Numbered from the stretch's first letter, positions 25,539 to 37,841 are shown. The stretch: DNA of 64,000 nucleotides from Rhizobium redzepovicii (GCF_019793435.1 NZ_JAILYH010000005.1:1-64000), one strand, 5' to 3'. The notes: generated from the letters alone by a model not told the origin. Made by a program: numbers and translations.

Positions 25539-28523
25539 TTAGCCGCCCAATGCATCCTCGAGGAATGCGGCGAGCTGCGACAGATGCTTGGACATCAGGC
25601 CTGTCGCCGGCGAGGCGGCGGCCGGACGGCCGGTGTAGCGGACGCGCTGGTACTTTGCGTCGATGTGGGCGAGCACCCATTCGAGGAAGGGATCGATGAA
25701 CGACCATGCGCCCATGTTCTTCGGCTCTTCCTGGCACCAGACCATCTCCGCATTGCGGAAGCGCGACAGCTCGTTGATCAGCGCCTTTGCCGGGAACGGA
25801 TAGAGCTGCTCGACACGCAGGAGATAGATGTCGTCGATGCCGCGCTTTTCACGCTCTTCGAGAAGGTCGTAATAGACCTTGCCGGAGCACATGACGACAC
25901 GGCGGATCTTGTTGTCCTTCTGCAGCTTGATCGGGCCGTCCTTGATCACCTCGGCATCGTCCCAGAGCAAGCGATGGAAGGCGGATTCACCGGCCATTTC
26001 GGCAAGCGTCGAGACCGCCCGCTTGTGGCGCAGCAGCGACTTCGGCGTCATCAGGATCAGCGGCTTGCGGAAGTCGCGCTTCAGCTGGCGGCGCAGGATG
26101 TGGAAGTAGTTCGCCGGCGTCGTGACGTTGGCGACCTGCATGTTGTCCTCAGCGCAAAGCTGCAGGAAACGCTCGAGGCGGGCCGAAGAGTGTTCCGGAC
26201 CCTGGCCCTCATAGCCATGCGGCAGCAGGCAGACGAGGCCCGACATGCGCAGCCACTTGCGCTCGCCCGACGAGATGAACTGGTCGAAGACGACCTGCGC
26301 GCCGTTGGCGAAATCGCCGAACTGCGCTTCCCAGAGCGTCAGCGCATTCGGGCGGGCCAGCGAATAGCCATATTCGAAACCGAGCACGGCCTCTTCCGAA
26401 AGCATCGAATTGATGACTTCGTAGCGACCCTGCGTCGGCGAAAGATTGGCGAGCGGAATGTAGCGTTCCTCGGTTTCCTGATCGTAGAGAACCGAGTGGC
26501 GCTGCGAGAAGGTGCCGCGTTCGCAATCCTGGCCGGACAGGCGGATCTTGCTGCCTTCGACGCAGAGCGCGCCGAAGGAGAGCGCTTCGGCCATCGCCCA
26601 GTCGATGCCCTCGCCGGTGGCGATCATATTGGCGCGGTTTTCCATGAAGCGCTGGATCGTGCGGTGCGCATTGAAGCCCGCCGGGATCTCGGACAGCTTG
26701 CGGCCGATTTCCTTCAGCGTCTTCATCGGCACGGCGGTCTTGCCGCGGCGCTGCTCGTCGGCATTGTCAGCGGCGCGCAGGCCCGACCACTCACCATCAA
26801 GCCAGTCGGCCTTATTGGGCTTATAGTGCTGGCCGGCCTCGAACTCCTGTTCGAGATGAGCGCGCCAGTCGGCCTTCATCTTCTCGACTTCGCCTTCGGT
26901 CAGCAGGCCCTCGGCGACGAGGCGCGCCGCATAGAGCTGCAGCACGGTCTTGTGGCCGCGGATCACCTTGTACATCTTCGGCTGCGTGAAAGACGGCTCA
27001 TCGCCTTCATTGTGGCCGTAGCGGCGGTAGCAGAACAGGTCGACCACGACGGGCTTATGGAACTTCATGCGGAATTCGGTCGCGACCTTGGCCGCATAGA
27101 CCACCGCTTCCGGATCGTCGCCGTTGACGTGGAAGATCGGCGCCTCGATCATCTTGGCGACGTCGGACGGATAGGGCGACGAACGCGAGAAGGCCGGGTT
27201 CGTGGTGAAGCCTATCTGGTTGTTGATGATGACGTGCATGGTGCCGGCGACGCGGTGGCCGCGCAGGCCGGACAGGCCGAGGATTTCGGCAATGACACCC
27301 TGGCCGGCAAAAGCTGCGTCGCCATGGATCAGCAGCGGCAGAACCTTGGCGCGTTCGGAAAGCGGGATGATGTCGCCGTCCCAGACGGTAGCGCTCATAT
27401 CCTGCTTGGCGCGAACCTTGCCCATGACGACCGGATCGACGATTTCCAGATGCGAGGGGTTTGCCGTCAGCGAGACATGCACCTTGTTGCCGTCGAATTC
27501 GCGGTCGGAAGAGGCGCCGAGATGGTACTTGACGTCGCCCGAACCTTCGACTTCGTCGGGTGCGTAGGAGCCGCCCTTGAACTCGTGGAAGATCGCCCGG
27601 TGCGGCTTGCCCATGACCTGGGACAACACGTTGAGGCGGCCGCGATGGGCCATGCCGAACACGGCTTCCTTGAGGCCGAGGTGGCCGCCGCGCTTGAGGA
27701 TCTGCTCCAAAGCCGGGATCAGCGACTCGCCGCCGTCGAGGCCGAAGCGCTTGGTACCCTTGAACTTGACGTCGAGGAACTGTTCGTAGCCTTCAGCTTC
27801 GACCAGCTTGGCGAGGATCGCCTTCTTGCCTTCGGCCGAGAAGGCAACACCCTTGTCCGGGCCTTCGATGCGCTCCTGGATCCAGGCCTTCTCTTCCGGA
27901 TTGGAGATGTGCATGAATTCGACGCCGAGCGTCGAGCAATAGGTGCGCTCGAGGATATCGATCATCTCGCGGATGGTCGCGTATTCCAGGCCGAGCACGT
28001 TGTCGATGAAGATCCTGCGGTCGTAATCGGCTGAGGTGAAGCCGTAATTCTCCGGCGACAGCTCGCGATAGTCGTCGACCGAAGCGGCGATGCCGAGAGG
28101 GTCGAGCTTGGCATGCAGGTGGCCGCGCATGCGGTAAGCGCGGATCATCATGATGGCGCGGACGGAATCGCGCGTCGCCTGCAGAACGTCGGCGCCGTCG
28201 GCGGGCTTGCCCTGCGCTTCGGCCTTGGCCTTCACCTTGGTTTCGATGACCTTCTCGACGATGCCCCAATCGCCATCGAGAGCCGACACCAGGTCGCCGC
28301 CAGCCTGAAGCGGCCAGTTCTTCTTGCGCCAGGAAGCGCCCTTGGCCGCCCTCTTCACATCGCTGGGATCTTCCTCCAGCGCCTTGAAGAAGGTGCGCCA
28401 CTGATCGTCGACCGATGCCGGGTCCTCTTCGTACCGCGCATGAAGCTGCTCGATATAGGCAGCGTTGGCGCCATCCAGAAACGAGGTGATCTGAAACTGC
28501 TCATTGGCTTCTTGCCGTGCCAT
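25539..28523 (-). CDS. sucA: 2-Oxoglutarate dehydrogenase E1
   Basis: The 994-residue thiamine diphosphate enzyme decarboxylates 2-oxoglutarate and succinylates the E2 lipoyl group. Family landmarks are the N-terminal E2-binding helix (FLDGANAAYIEQLHARYEEDP), GMAHRGRLNVL, the ThDP/Mg block with GDAAFAGQG and NNQIGFTT, and the transketolase-like part with FGDFANGAQVVFDQF. Length is as expected. The start at 28523 has a weak ribosome site, but the further upstream frame has no family-like sequence. It lies downstream of sucD beyond a hairpin. Confidence 0.96.
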   Translation of the reverse strand: MARQEANEQFQITSFLDGANAAYIEQLHARYEEDPASVDDQWRTFFKALEEDPSDVKRAAKGASWRKKNWPLQAGGDLVSALDGDWGIVEKVIETKVKAKAEAQGKPADGADVLQATRDSVRAIMMIRAYRMRGHLHAKLDPLGIAASVDDYRELSPENYGFTSADYDRRIFIDNVLGLEYATIREMIDILERTYCSTLGVEFMHISNPEEKAWIQERIEGPDKGVAFSAEGKKAILAKLVEAEGYEQFLDVKFKGTKRFGLDGGESLIPALEQILKRGGHLGLKEAVFGMAHRGRLNVLSQVMGKPHRAIFHEFKGGSYAPDEVEGSGDVKYHLGASSDREFDGNKVHVSLTANPSHLEIVDPVVMGKVRAKQDMSATVWDGDIIPLSERAKVLPLLIHGDAAFAGQGVIAEILGLSGLRGHRVAGTMHVIINNQIGFTTNPAFSRSSPYPSDVAKMIEAPIFHVNGDDPEAVVYAAKVATEFRMKFHKPVVVDLFCYRRYGHNEGDEPSFTQPKMYKVIRGHKTVLQLYAARLVAEGLLTEGEVEKMKADWRAHLEQEFEAGQHYKPNKADWLDGEWSGLRAADNADEQRRGKTAVPMKTLKEIGRKLSEIPAGFNAHRTIQRFMENRANMIATGEGIDWAMAEALSFGALCVEGSKIRLSGQDCERGTFSQRHSVLYDQETEERYIPLANLSPTQGRYEVINSMLSEEAVLGFEYGYSLARPNALTLWEAQFGDFANGAQVVFDQFISSGERKWLRMSGLVCLLPHGYEGQGPEHSSARLERFLQLCAEDNMQVANVTTPANYFHILRRQLKRDFRKPLILMTPKSLLRHKRAVSTLAEMAGESAFHRLLWDDAEVIKDGPIKLQKDNKIRRVVMCSGKVYYDLLEEREKRGIDDIYLLRVEQLYPFPAKALINELSRFRNAEMVWCQEEPKNMGAWSFIDPFLEWVLAHIDAKYQRVRYTGRPAAASPATGLMSKHLSQLAAFLEDALGG

Positions 28524-28645
28524 GGTGATATGCGGACGCTTCCGTCCGCCTCCTGACTTTGATGAATTTGCCGGCTCGATCGCCGGCTGCCGCATTCCGA
28601 TCGCCGCCTGTCCGCGGCGCATCTGCATGTCTCGTGCCGTCAAGA

Positions 28646-28679
28646 CCGGGCGGAAGCGCAGATGCCGTCCTCCGCCCGG
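28646..28679 (-). other. Hairpin between sucD and sucA
   Basis: CCGGGCGGA (28646-28654) pairs perfectly with TCCGCCCGG (28671-28679) around a 16-base loop, beginning 13 bases past the sucD stop. There is no U-tract in the minus-strand reading. It looks more like an mRNA-processing, stabilising or partial-attenuation element than a full terminator within this operon. Confidence 0.5.
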
Positions 28680-28692
28680 GTATTAAGTTGGT

Positions 28693-29595
28693 TTAGCCCT
28701 TGAGGACTTCAACCAGCGTCTTGCCGAGGCGGGCCGGAGACGGCGACACCTTGATGCCTGCCGATTCCATCGCCGCGATCTTCGATTCCGCGTCGCCCTT
28801 GCCGCCGGAGACCACAGCACCGGCATGGCCCATGGTGCGGCCCTTCGGTGCGGTGCGGCCGGCGATGAAGCCGGCCATCGGCTTCTTGCGGCCCTTCTTG
28901 GCCTCGTCCTTGAGGAACTGCGCGGCGTCTTCTTCTGCGGAGCCGCCGATTTCGCCGATCATGATGATGGAGGTCGTGGCTTCGTCGGCCAGGAACATTT
29001 CCAGCACGTCGATAAACTCGGTGCCCTTGACCGGGTCGCCGCCGATGCCGACGGCCGTCGTCTGGCCGAGGCCTTCGTTGGAGGTCTGGAAGACGGCTTC
29101 ATAGGTCAGCGTGCCCGAGCGGGACACGATGCCGACCGAACCCTTGCGGAAGATCGAGCCCGGCATGATGCCGATTTTGCATTCTTCCGGCGTCAGGATG
29201 CCCGGGCAATTGGGGCCGAGCAGCCGCGACTTGGAGCGGTCGAGGCGAGCCTTGACGCGCACCATGTCCATGACCGGGATGCCTTCGGTGATGCAGGTGA
29301 TGAACGGGATCTCGGCATCGATAGCCTCGATGATCGCGTCGGCGGCACCGGCCGGCGGAACATAGATGACGGTCGCGTCGGCGCCGGTCTTTTCCTTGCC
29401 CTCGGCAACGGTCGCGAAGATCGGCAGGCTTTCGCCCTTTCCGCCGGACCAGGTTTCGCCGCCCTTCTTCGGGTGGATACCGCCGACCATCTGCGTGCCG
29501 TAGTAGGCGAGCGCCTGTTCGGTGTGAAACGTGCCGGTCTTGCCGGTCAGACCCTGCACGAGGATCTTGGTGTCTTTATTGACGAGAATAGACAT
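28693..29595 (-). CDS. sucD: Succinate-CoA ligase, alpha subunit
   Basis: The 300-residue subunit binds CoA (N-terminal Rossmann domain, [15 protein letters not shown]) and carries the phosphorylated active-site His in [18 protein letters not shown] and [12 protein letters not shown] are typical. It pairs with SucC, but here the two genes are separated by a small DUF1579 gene. The start [10 protein letters not shown] at 29595 is preferred over a 45-codon extension that enters the DUF1579 gene. Confidence 0.96.
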   Translation of the reverse strand: MSILVNKDTKILVQGLTGKTGTFHTEQALAYYGTQMVGGIHPKKGGETWSGGKGESLPIFATVAEGKEKTGADATVIYVPPAGAADAIIEAIDAEIPFITCITEGIPVMDMVRVKARLDRSKSRLLGPNCPGILTPEECKIGIMPGSIFRKGSVGIVSRSGTLTYEAVFQTSNEGLGQTTAVGIGGDPVKGTEFIDVLEMFLADEATTSIIMIGEIGGSAEEDAAQFLKDEAKKGRKKPMAGFIAGRTAPKGRTMGHAGAVVSGGKGDAESKIAAMESAGIKVSPSPARLGKTLVEVLKG

Positions 29596-29608
29596 GCGAG
29601 GCCTTTGT

Positions 29609-30100
29609 CTAGGAGAGGTTGGAAGACGTGGGGGACGAACGACGATAGATGCCGCTGACGACCTCCTGCCAAGTATCGCTGCCTGCAGGCGAAAAGCTGA
29701 CGCCCATCCGGTAGCAGTCTTCATTTTCAAATGCGAATACGGTGCGCTGTCTGCCGCGCGGCGAAGTCTTCATCAGCACGAGTTCATTGCCGGGCCACTC
29801 GCCGGAAGCCGGCGAAGGCGGCGCAAAACCCGCGGTGTCGAATTGGTAGAGCTTGTAGGCCTGGTCTGAGACATCGAAGCCGAAAACATTTCGGGCCTCG
29901 AACGAAACAGCACCATCGCGCGTCTGGCGGTAGCGCTGCTCGATGAAGAATCCACCGAACAGCGTCTCGCCGGAAAGCTCGGCGCTGGCCCTGCCTTCGC
30001 TCGTCCACGCCGACGCCGCGACATGCTCTTCCCCTTCCCAGGTGCCGGCGAAGGCATTGAGGCGGAGATGAGCAGCAGATGGCGTCGACTGGAAGGCCAT
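29609..30100 (-). CDS. DUF1579-like protein inserted between sucC and sucD
   Basis: The 163-residue soluble protein has the pattern of DUF1579/THAP4-like heme-binding-fold proteins: [12 protein letters not shown], then [11 protein letters not shown] and [16 protein letters not shown]. It has no signal peptide. It is packed 8 bases after sucC and 13 before sucD, so the three are almost certainly cotranscribed. Function is not known; a beta-barrel ligand binder is a reasonable guess. The family call rests on motif memory and is moderate. Confidence 0.72.
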   Translation of the reverse strand: MAFQSTPSAAHLRLNAFAGTWEGEEHVAASAWTSEGRASAELSGETLFGGFFIEQRYRQTRDGAVSFEARNVFGFDVSDQAYKLYQFDTAGFAPPSPASGEWPGNELVLMKTSPRGRQRTVFAFENEDCYRMGVSFSPAGSDTWQEVVSGIYRRSSPTSSNLS

Positions 30101-30108
30101 GATCGCTC

Positions 30109-31302
<1,194 letters not shown>

Positions 31303-31336
31303 GGGTCTATCCCTGTTTGGATTACGTCAGCGCCAA

Positions 31337-32425
<1,089 letters not shown>

Positions 32426-32440
32426 TTAGATACAAAAATT

Positions 32441-32456
32441 CTTACGTAAACGTAAG
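32441..32456. promoter_or_regulatory. 16-bp inverted repeat CTTACG-TAAA-CGTAAG upstream of mdh
   Basis: The two six-base arms are perfect, and the element lies in an AT-rich stretch 142 bases upstream of the mdh start and 20 bases past the zapE stop. It could be an operator for the mdh-suc operon; it contains the ACGT-NN-ACGT spacing I associate with LiuR-type MerR sites. Alternatively it is a weak zapE terminator, since AATTTTTG follows on the minus strand. Confidence 0.45.
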
Positions 32457-32475
32457 ATATTATGTCACCAAATTG

Positions 32476-33639
32476 TTATTCGGCGGCGCGCTTCTCGTGG
32501 TGCAGCGCAAGATATTCGGCACTGCGCATCTCAAATAGCCGTGATGCCGTGCGGTCGAATTCAAACCCCTCCGTGCCCCGACGGTGCAGCAATAGTTCCT
32601 CCGGCATGGCCGCCGCGGAAATGTAGAGCCGCACGGCATGGTCGTAGAACGTATCGACCATAATGATGAAGCGTTTGATCTGGTTCCGTTTTTCCGGCCC
32701 GAGCAAGGGAACGTGATCGAGAAAGACCGTGTCGAAGCGCTCGGCGATCGCCAGAAAGTCGACCGCCCCGAGCGGCCTGTCGCACAGATCGATGAAGGAA
32801 AACCGCGCCATGCGCTCGGCGGCGAGCGGCACGTGGATGTGGCGCCCCTTCATCGGAATATCCAGCGGCTGCGCCTTGCGCCCGTGCAGCGCCTGCGTCC
32901 AGGACGCATCCATCGCCATGTCGTTATGATCGTTGATCGGCACCAGATAGACCGGCTGGCTGCTCAGCTTCTCCATCCGGTAATCGGTCGGCGAATCCAG
33001 GGTGACGACGTCGACGTGCTGCTTGAGAAGGGCGACGAAGGGCAGGAAGAGGCCGCGGTTGAGGCCATCCGGGTACAGATTGTCGGGCTCAACATTCGAG
33101 GTCGCGACCAGCACGCATCCGCGCGCGAAAAGCTCGGAGAACAGCCGCGACAGGATCATCGCATCGGCGATATCGGTGACCGTGAATTCGTCGAAGCAGA
33201 GCAGCTCCGCTTCCTCGTAGAGGGCGGCGGCAACCGGCGGCATCGGGTCGGCCTGCTTCGTCTCGCCGTTCTTGAGCTTCAGCCGATGCGTTGCGATGCG
33301 GTTATGCACATCCGCCATGAATTCGTGGAAATGCGCCCGCCGCTTCTTTTTGCAGGGCGCCATCGAGAAGAACATGTCCATCAGCATGGTCTTGCCGCGT
33401 CCGACGCTGCCGTGGATATACAGTCCCTTGATGCCGGCGGCGGATTTCTTCTTGGCGGCAAACAGCCAGCCAAGCGCGCTCGATTTTGCCGCTGGCCGTT
33501 GCTGCTTCAGCCCGGCAAGCACCCGATCCAGGCTTTTGGCCACATCCATCTGGGCGGCATCGACCTGCAGCGCACCGGAAAGTGTCAGCGATTTAAGCTG
33601 TTCGCAGACGCTGAGCGCATAATCTGGCATTGGCTGCAT
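32476..33639 (-). CDS. zapE: Cell division protein ZapE (AFG1-like ATPase)
   Basis: The 387-residue AAA-like P-loop ATPase has Walker A GSVGRGKT at 77-84, Walker B LLCFDEF and LATSNVEPDNLYPDGLNR as in the AFG1/ZapE family. In enterobacteria it acts at the Z-ring under stress; the mitochondrial homologue Afg1 supports protein quality control. It stands just upstream of the mdh operon on the same strand. The first ATG (33639) is used; a second at 33630 is equally plausible. Confidence 0.92.
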   Translation of the reverse strand: MQPMPDYALSVCEQLKSLTLSGALQVDAAQMDVAKSLDRVLAGLKQQRPAAKSSALGWLFAAKKKSAAGIKGLYIHGSVGRGKTMLMDMFFSMAPCKKKRRAHFHEFMADVHNRIATHRLKLKNGETKQADPMPPVAAALYEEAELLCFDEFTVTDIADAMILSRLFSELFARGCVLVATSNVEPDNLYPDGLNRGLFLPFVALLKQHVDVVTLDSPTDYRMEKLSSQPVYLVPINDHNDMAMDASWTQALHGRKAQPLDIPMKGRHIHVPLAAERMARFSFIDLCDRPLGAVDFLAIAERFDTVFLDHVPLLGPEKRNQIKRFIIMVDTFYDHAVRLYISAAAMPEELLLHRRGTEGFEFDRTASRLFEMRSAEYLALHHEKRAAE

Positions 33640-33682
33640 GAGGGCATATCCGCCTGTCAGTCATCGGCGGGGCCGCCGGATC

Positions 33683-33727
33683 GTTACCGCGCCGGTATTT
33701 GTTACCGCGCCGGTATTTGTTACCGGC
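33683..33727. repeat. 18-bp tandem direct repeat at the omp19-like stop codon
   Basis: GTTACCGCGCCGGTATTT occurs twice in exact tandem (33683-33700, 33701-33718), followed by a nine-base partial copy (GTTACCGGC). Read on the minus strand, each unit is six codons and carries a TAA in frame with the lipoprotein gene, giving three successive stops. It lies about 45-90 bases upstream of zapE. Confidence 0.8.
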
Positions 33728-34232
33728 TGAGGCTGATCTGCTGGCCCGTGCTGGTCTGGCCCTCGAAGCGGTTGTCGGCCGTCTTGTAGACGCTGCCGAG
33801 CTGGTTGCCCGAACGGTCCTTGAGCAGCACCTGCTTGCCGGCAACCTCCCAGGATCCCATCGCCGTCAGCTCGCCGACACAGCCGCGCGTGCCGCCGCGC
33901 GAACCACTGCCGAGATTGGTGAGCGTCAGGAACATGTCGCAGCTGCCATTGACACGCCAGCTTCCGACCATCGATTCCTTGGTGACATCGAGCGCATTCG
34001 CAGCCATTGCGCCGGACTGCGCGCCCGGCATCGGTGCCGTCGATGCCGGCGCCGCCGGGAATTGCGAATTGTTGACCGGCGGAAGCTGCCCACCCTGAAC
34101 CGAGGGAACCGGCTGCGCCGTCAACGGCGCCGGCCCGGCATTCGGGCTGGAGTTGTAATCATATGCCGTACGCTGACAACCGGCTAGAGCGAGAGCCACC
34201 ACCAGACCTGTCATCGCATATCGCAACTGCAT
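33720..34232 (-). CDS. Omp19-like outer membrane lipoprotein with protease-inhibitor (AprI/Inh) domain
   Basis: The 170-residue protein has a lipobox (ALALAGC, Cys19), a Pro/Ala/Asn-rich linker (about 30-75) and a C-terminal beta-barrel domain of the Inh type. The pattern is FPAAP ... GSWRVNGSC ... [23 protein letters not shown] ... RFEGQT ... LSR. This closely follows Brucella Omp19, a lipoprotein reported as a protease inhibitor. AGGAG is followed by three consecutive ATG codons; the third (34232) has the best spacing, though the first (34238) may be used. Confidence 0.82.
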   Translation of the reverse strand: MQLRYAMTGLVVALALAGCQRTAYDYNSSPNAGPAPLTAQPVPSVQGGQLPPVNNSQFPAAPASTAPMPGAQSGAMAANALDVTKESMVGSWRVNGSCDMFLTLTNLGSGSRGGTRGCVGELTAMGSWEVAGKQVLLKDRSGNQLGSVYKTADNRFEGQTSTGQQISLSR

Positions 34233-34368
34233 CATCATACTCCTGATTTCGGCTAGCGCCGCAGAGAAACGGGCGTGAGACAAGTCCGATTATCGTAACT
34301 CGCTTTGGTTAATCAAGTCGGACGGCATAAATTGCCCGTGACAACAACTAACCGAAAAACGATACAGT

Positions 34369-35187
34369 TCAACTGTCCCGCTGCAAAACTTCCTGCACAT
34401 AGAATTTGTCAGCAAGGTGTTGCGCGTGCTGATCTCTATCCGGATCCCGGTCGAACTCCCGCAATATCTCGGAATAACGCTCGAACGAGCTCTTCAGAAA
34501 GGATTGCACCAGCATCGGCGGCAGCCCCTCCCCCATTTCGCGCGTCTGTTTCTTGACATGCACGAGATCGAGTATCGCCGTTCGAAGGTCAGGAGCGATC
34601 GAGATCGCCTCGAGACATTCCAGCATATTCATCGGTGGCAGCACGCGAAACGAACGCTGGCGCATCCATTCGAGCGCGATGGCCGGACGCACGGCATAAA
34701 GAAACTTCTTCAGCTTAATCGCCCCCTCGCCCTGGCTCTGAAAATGCTGCCGCATGAGCCCGACATAATGAGCAGCGACCTTTTCCGGCACCATGATGAG
34801 ATCGAGCAGCGCGGCGAGACGCGAGCGAAAACCCGATTCCTCTTCATAAGCGATCGGCGATTTCAGCCATTCGACCACCACCGCGTTTCCCTTGAGCGCA
34901 AGCAGCAGCGCCTTTCGCAGATCCCAGCCGCCGGTATCGATATCGCCGATGATCGGAAATTCGATGACATCGCGCACGGAAGCAAGGGCGAGGTGGTGCT
35001 CGACGGGACGGATATAGACGAAGCGGCAGTCATAATCGCTGTCGGGCGACGGAAATCCCCAGGCGCGGCTGCCGCTTTCGATCGCAAAACCGATACGGAT
35101 ACCCTGCTCGCGCACCGAGGCGAGCCGTGACCTGATCTCTCTGACGGCTTCGGGATCGAAGCCGTCTATTCCGCCATTGGCATGCAT
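34369..35187 (-). CDS. RlaP/YcgL-type nucleotidyltransferase
   Basis: The 272-residue protein has the polymerase-beta-type nucleotidyltransferase motif GSRAWGF (39-45) with DSDYD (49-53) supplying metal-binding aspartates. A helical C-terminal region follows, matching the predicted nucleotidyltransferase family (PF10127) that includes B. subtilis YcgL and the RNA-repair protein RlaP. No RNA ligase or other repair gene is next to it. It ends the sdh-side cluster, 7 bases after sdhB, so it may be cotranscribed with sdhCDAB. Confidence 0.82.
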   Translation of the reverse strand: MHANGGIDGFDPEAVREIRSRLASVREQGIRIGFAIESGSRAWGFPSPDSDYDCRFVYIRPVEHHLALASVRDVIEFPIIGDIDTGGWDLRKALLLALKGNAVVVEWLKSPIAYEEESGFRSRLAALLDLIMVPEKVAAHYVGLMRQHFQSQGEGAIKLKKFLYAVRPAIALEWMRQRSFRVLPPMNMLECLEAISIAPDLRTAILDLVHVKKQTREMGEGLPPMLVQSFLKSSFERYSEILREFDRDPDRDQHAQHLADKFYVQEVLQRDS

Positions 35188-35194
35188 ACGTTGA

Positions 35195-35974
35195 TCAGAC
35201 CCGGCGCTCGACCATCATCTTCTTGATTTCGGCGATCGCCTTGGCCGGGTTGAGACCCTTCGGGCAGGTCTGCGCGCAATTCATGATCGTGTGGCAGCGA
35301 TACAGGCGGAACGGATCCTCGAGGTTGTCGAGACGTTCGCCGGTGGCCTCGTCTCTGGAGTCGATCAGCCAGCGATAGGCCTGCAGCAGAACGGCCGGAC
35401 CGAGATAGCGGTCGCCGTTCCACCAATAGCTCGGACAGGAGGTCGAGCAGCAGGCGCAGAGGATGCATTCATAAAGACCGTCGAGCTTCTGCCGGTCCTC
35501 ATGGCTCTGCTTCCATTCCTTGGCGGGCGCCGGCGATACCGTCTTCAGCCAGGGCTCGATCGAACGATGCTGGGCGTAGAAGTTGGTGAGGTCAGGCACC
35601 AGATCCTTGACGACAGGCAAATGCGGCAGCGGATAGATCTTCACCGCGCCGGTGATATCGTCGAGGCCCTTGGTGCAGGCAAGCGTGTTCGTACCGTCGA
35701 TATTCATCGCGCAGGAGCCGCAGATGCCCTCGCGACAGGACCGGCGCAGCGTCAGCGTCGGGTCGATCTTGTTCTTGATGTACAGCAGGCCGTCGAGCAC
35801 CATCGGGCCACAATCGTCGACATCGATGTAGAAGGTATCGATCGACGGGTTCTGCCCGTCATCCGGGCTCCAGCGGTATACGCGGAATTCGCGGGTGTTT
35901 GTCGCACCCGCCGGCTTCGGCCAGACCTTGCCTTCGCGCATCTGAGAATTCTTGGGGAGAGCGAGTTCAACCAT
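35195..35974 (-). CDS. sdhB: Succinate dehydrogenase iron-sulfur subunit
   Basis: The 259-residue subunit carries the 2Fe-2S cluster ([10 protein letters not shown] and a downstream Cys) and the 4Fe-4S/3Fe-4S ligands ([33 protein letters not shown]). It passes electrons from SdhA FADH2 to ubiquinone at the membrane subunits. GAGGAACCGGAT precedes the ATG. It is the last sdh gene in order C-D-A-B. Confidence 0.97.
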   Translation of the reverse strand: MVELALPKNSQMREGKVWPKPAGATNTREFRVYRWSPDDGQNPSIDTFYIDVDDCGPMVLDGLLYIKNKIDPTLTLRRSCREGICGSCAMNIDGTNTLACTKGLDDITGAVKIYPLPHLPVVKDLVPDLTNFYAQHRSIEPWLKTVSPAPAKEWKQSHEDRQKLDGLYECILCACCSTSCPSYWWNGDRYLGPAVLLQAYRWLIDSRDEATGERLDNLEDPFRLYRCHTIMNCAQTCPKGLNPAKAIAEIKKMMVERRV

Positions 35975-35992
35975 ATCCGGTTCCTCTTGAGA

Positions 35993-37834
35993 TCAGTACA
36001 CGCGAGCCTTCGGCTCGATCTTGTACGGATCGATGCCTTCGGCGATCAGCTGGGTGTGAACCGGGCGGTAGTCGAGCTTGACGTCGCCTGCTTCGCCGAC
36101 CCAGGCGAGCGTGTGCTTGCGCCAATTGACGTCGTCGCGGCCGGCAAATGCACCCTCGGTATAATCCTCGCGGGCATGCGAACCGCGGCTCTCCTTGCGG
36201 GCCTCGGCGCCGTAGATCGTCGTGATGGCGTTGGCCATGAGGTTCTGCAGCTCCAGCGTCTCCACAAGATCCGAGTTCCAGATCATCGAGCGGTCGGTAA
36301 CCTTGATATCACGCATTTCCTGCCAGATCGCCGAGATGCGCCGGCAGCCGGATTCCAGCGATTCCTGGGTGCGGAAGACGGCCGCGTCTTCCTGCATGGC
36401 GCGCTGCATTTTCTCGCGCAGTTCCGCCGTTGGCGTGGCGCCGCTGGCGTGGCGCAGCCCGTCGAAACGGTCCATGATCTTGTCGCAGGCTGCGACATTG
36501 AGATGTGGGATCGGCGCGGCGCGGTCGATCACTTCGCCGGCGCGGATCGCCGCGGCGCGGCCGAAGACCACGAGGTCGATCAGCGAGTTGGAGCCGAGGC
36601 GGTTGGCGCCGTGCACCGACGCGCAGCCGGCTTCACCGACGGCCATCAGCCCGGGGATGATCCGTTCCGGATTGGCGCCGTCGGCGTTCAGCACCTCGCC
36701 CCAATAATTGGTGGGAATGCCGCCCATATTGTAATGAACCGTCGGCAGGACCGGGATCGGCTCGCGGGTGACGTCGACGCCGGCAAAGATCTTGGCGCTC
36801 TCGGAGATCCCCGGCAGCCGCTCGTGCAGCACGGCCGGATCGAGATGGTCGAGATGCAGGAAGATGTGGTCCTTGTTCTTGCCGACGCCGCGGCCTTCGC
36901 GGATCTCCAGCGTCATGCAGCGCGAAACGACGTCACGCGAGGCAAGGTCCTTGGCCGACGGCGCGTAGCGCTCCATGAAGCGTTCGCCCTCGGAGTTGAC
37001 CAGATAACCGCCTTCGCCGCGTGCGCCTTCGGTGATCAGACAGCCCGAACCGTAGATGCCGGTCGGGTGGAACTGCACGAATTCCATGTCCTGCAACGGC
37101 AGGCCCGCGCGCGCCACCATGCCGCCGCCGTCGCCGGTGCAGGTATGGGCTGAGGTTGCCGAGAAATAGGCGCGGCCGTAGCCGCCGGTCGCCAGCACCA
37201 CCATCTTGGCAGCGAAGCGATGGATCGTGCCGTCATCGAGGCACCAGGCGACAACGCCGGTGCAGCGGCTGCCGTCTTCCGACATGATCAGGTCGAGCGC
37301 GAAATACTCGATGAAGAATTCGGCGTTGTGGCGCAGCGACTGGCCGTAGAGCGTGTGCAGGATGGCGTGGCCGGTGCGGTCGGCAACGGCGCAGGTGCGC
37401 TGCACCGGCGGGCCTTCGCCGTAATTCTGCATATGGCCGCCAAACGGGCGCTGGTAGATCTTGCCTTCCTCGTTGCGCGAGAACGGCACGCCGTAATGCT
37501 CGAGCTCATAGACCGCCTTCGGCGCTTCCATGGTCAGATACTGCATGGCGTCGACGTCGCCGAGCCAGTCGGACCCCTTGACGGTGTCGTAGAGATGCCA
37601 CTGCCAGCTGTCGGGCGTCATGTTGCGCAGCGAGGCGGCAATCCCGCCCTGCGCCGCGACCGTGTGCGAGCGGGTCGGGAACACCTTGGTGATGCAGGCC
37701 GTGCGGAAACCCTGCTCGGCCATCCCCAGCGTGGCGCGCAAGCCGGCGCCGCCGGCGCCGACGACGATCACGTCGTAGGAGTGATCGACATATTTGTAGG
37801 CCTTGCCGTTCTGGGCGGGTGAAGTCGGTGCCAT
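35993..37834 (-). CDS. sdhA: Succinate dehydrogenase flavoprotein subunit
   Basis: The 613-residue subunit oxidises succinate. Visible are the FAD motif [11 protein letters not shown], the covalent-FAD His in [10 protein letters not shown], the substrate loop [11 protein letters not shown], the catalytic Arg region (GEGGYLVN) and [26 protein letters not shown] sequence (here [18 protein letters not shown]). Length is normal. It lies 7 bases after sdhD. Confidence 0.97.
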   Translation of the reverse strand: MAPTSPAQNGKAYKYVDHSYDVIVVGAGGAGLRATLGMAEQGFRTACITKVFPTRSHTVAAQGGIAASLRNMTPDSWQWHLYDTVKGSDWLGDVDAMQYLTMEAPKAVYELEHYGVPFSRNEEGKIYQRPFGGHMQNYGEGPPVQRTCAVADRTGHAILHTLYGQSLRHNAEFFIEYFALDLIMSEDGSRCTGVVAWCLDDGTIHRFAAKMVVLATGGYGRAYFSATSAHTCTGDGGGMVARAGLPLQDMEFVQFHPTGIYGSGCLITEGARGEGGYLVNSEGERFMERYAPSAKDLASRDVVSRCMTLEIREGRGVGKNKDHIFLHLDHLDPAVLHERLPGISESAKIFAGVDVTREPIPVLPTVHYNMGGIPTNYWGEVLNADGANPERIIPGLMAVGEAGCASVHGANRLGSNSLIDLVVFGRAAAIRAGEVIDRAAPIPHLNVAACDKIMDRFDGLRHASGATPTAELREKMQRAMQEDAAVFRTQESLESGCRRISAIWQEMRDIKVTDRSMIWNSDLVETLELQNLMANAITTIYGAEARKESRGSHAREDYTEGAFAGRDDVNWRKHTLAWVGEAGDVKLDYRPVHTQLIAEGIDPYKIEPKARVY

Positions 37835-37841
37835 ATCGAGC

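Noticed and set aside
25584..28034. Long open frame (about 816 codons) antisense to sucA
   Set aside because: No recognisable domain; it mirrors the GC-skewed third positions of sucA, which is unmistakable on the minus strand.
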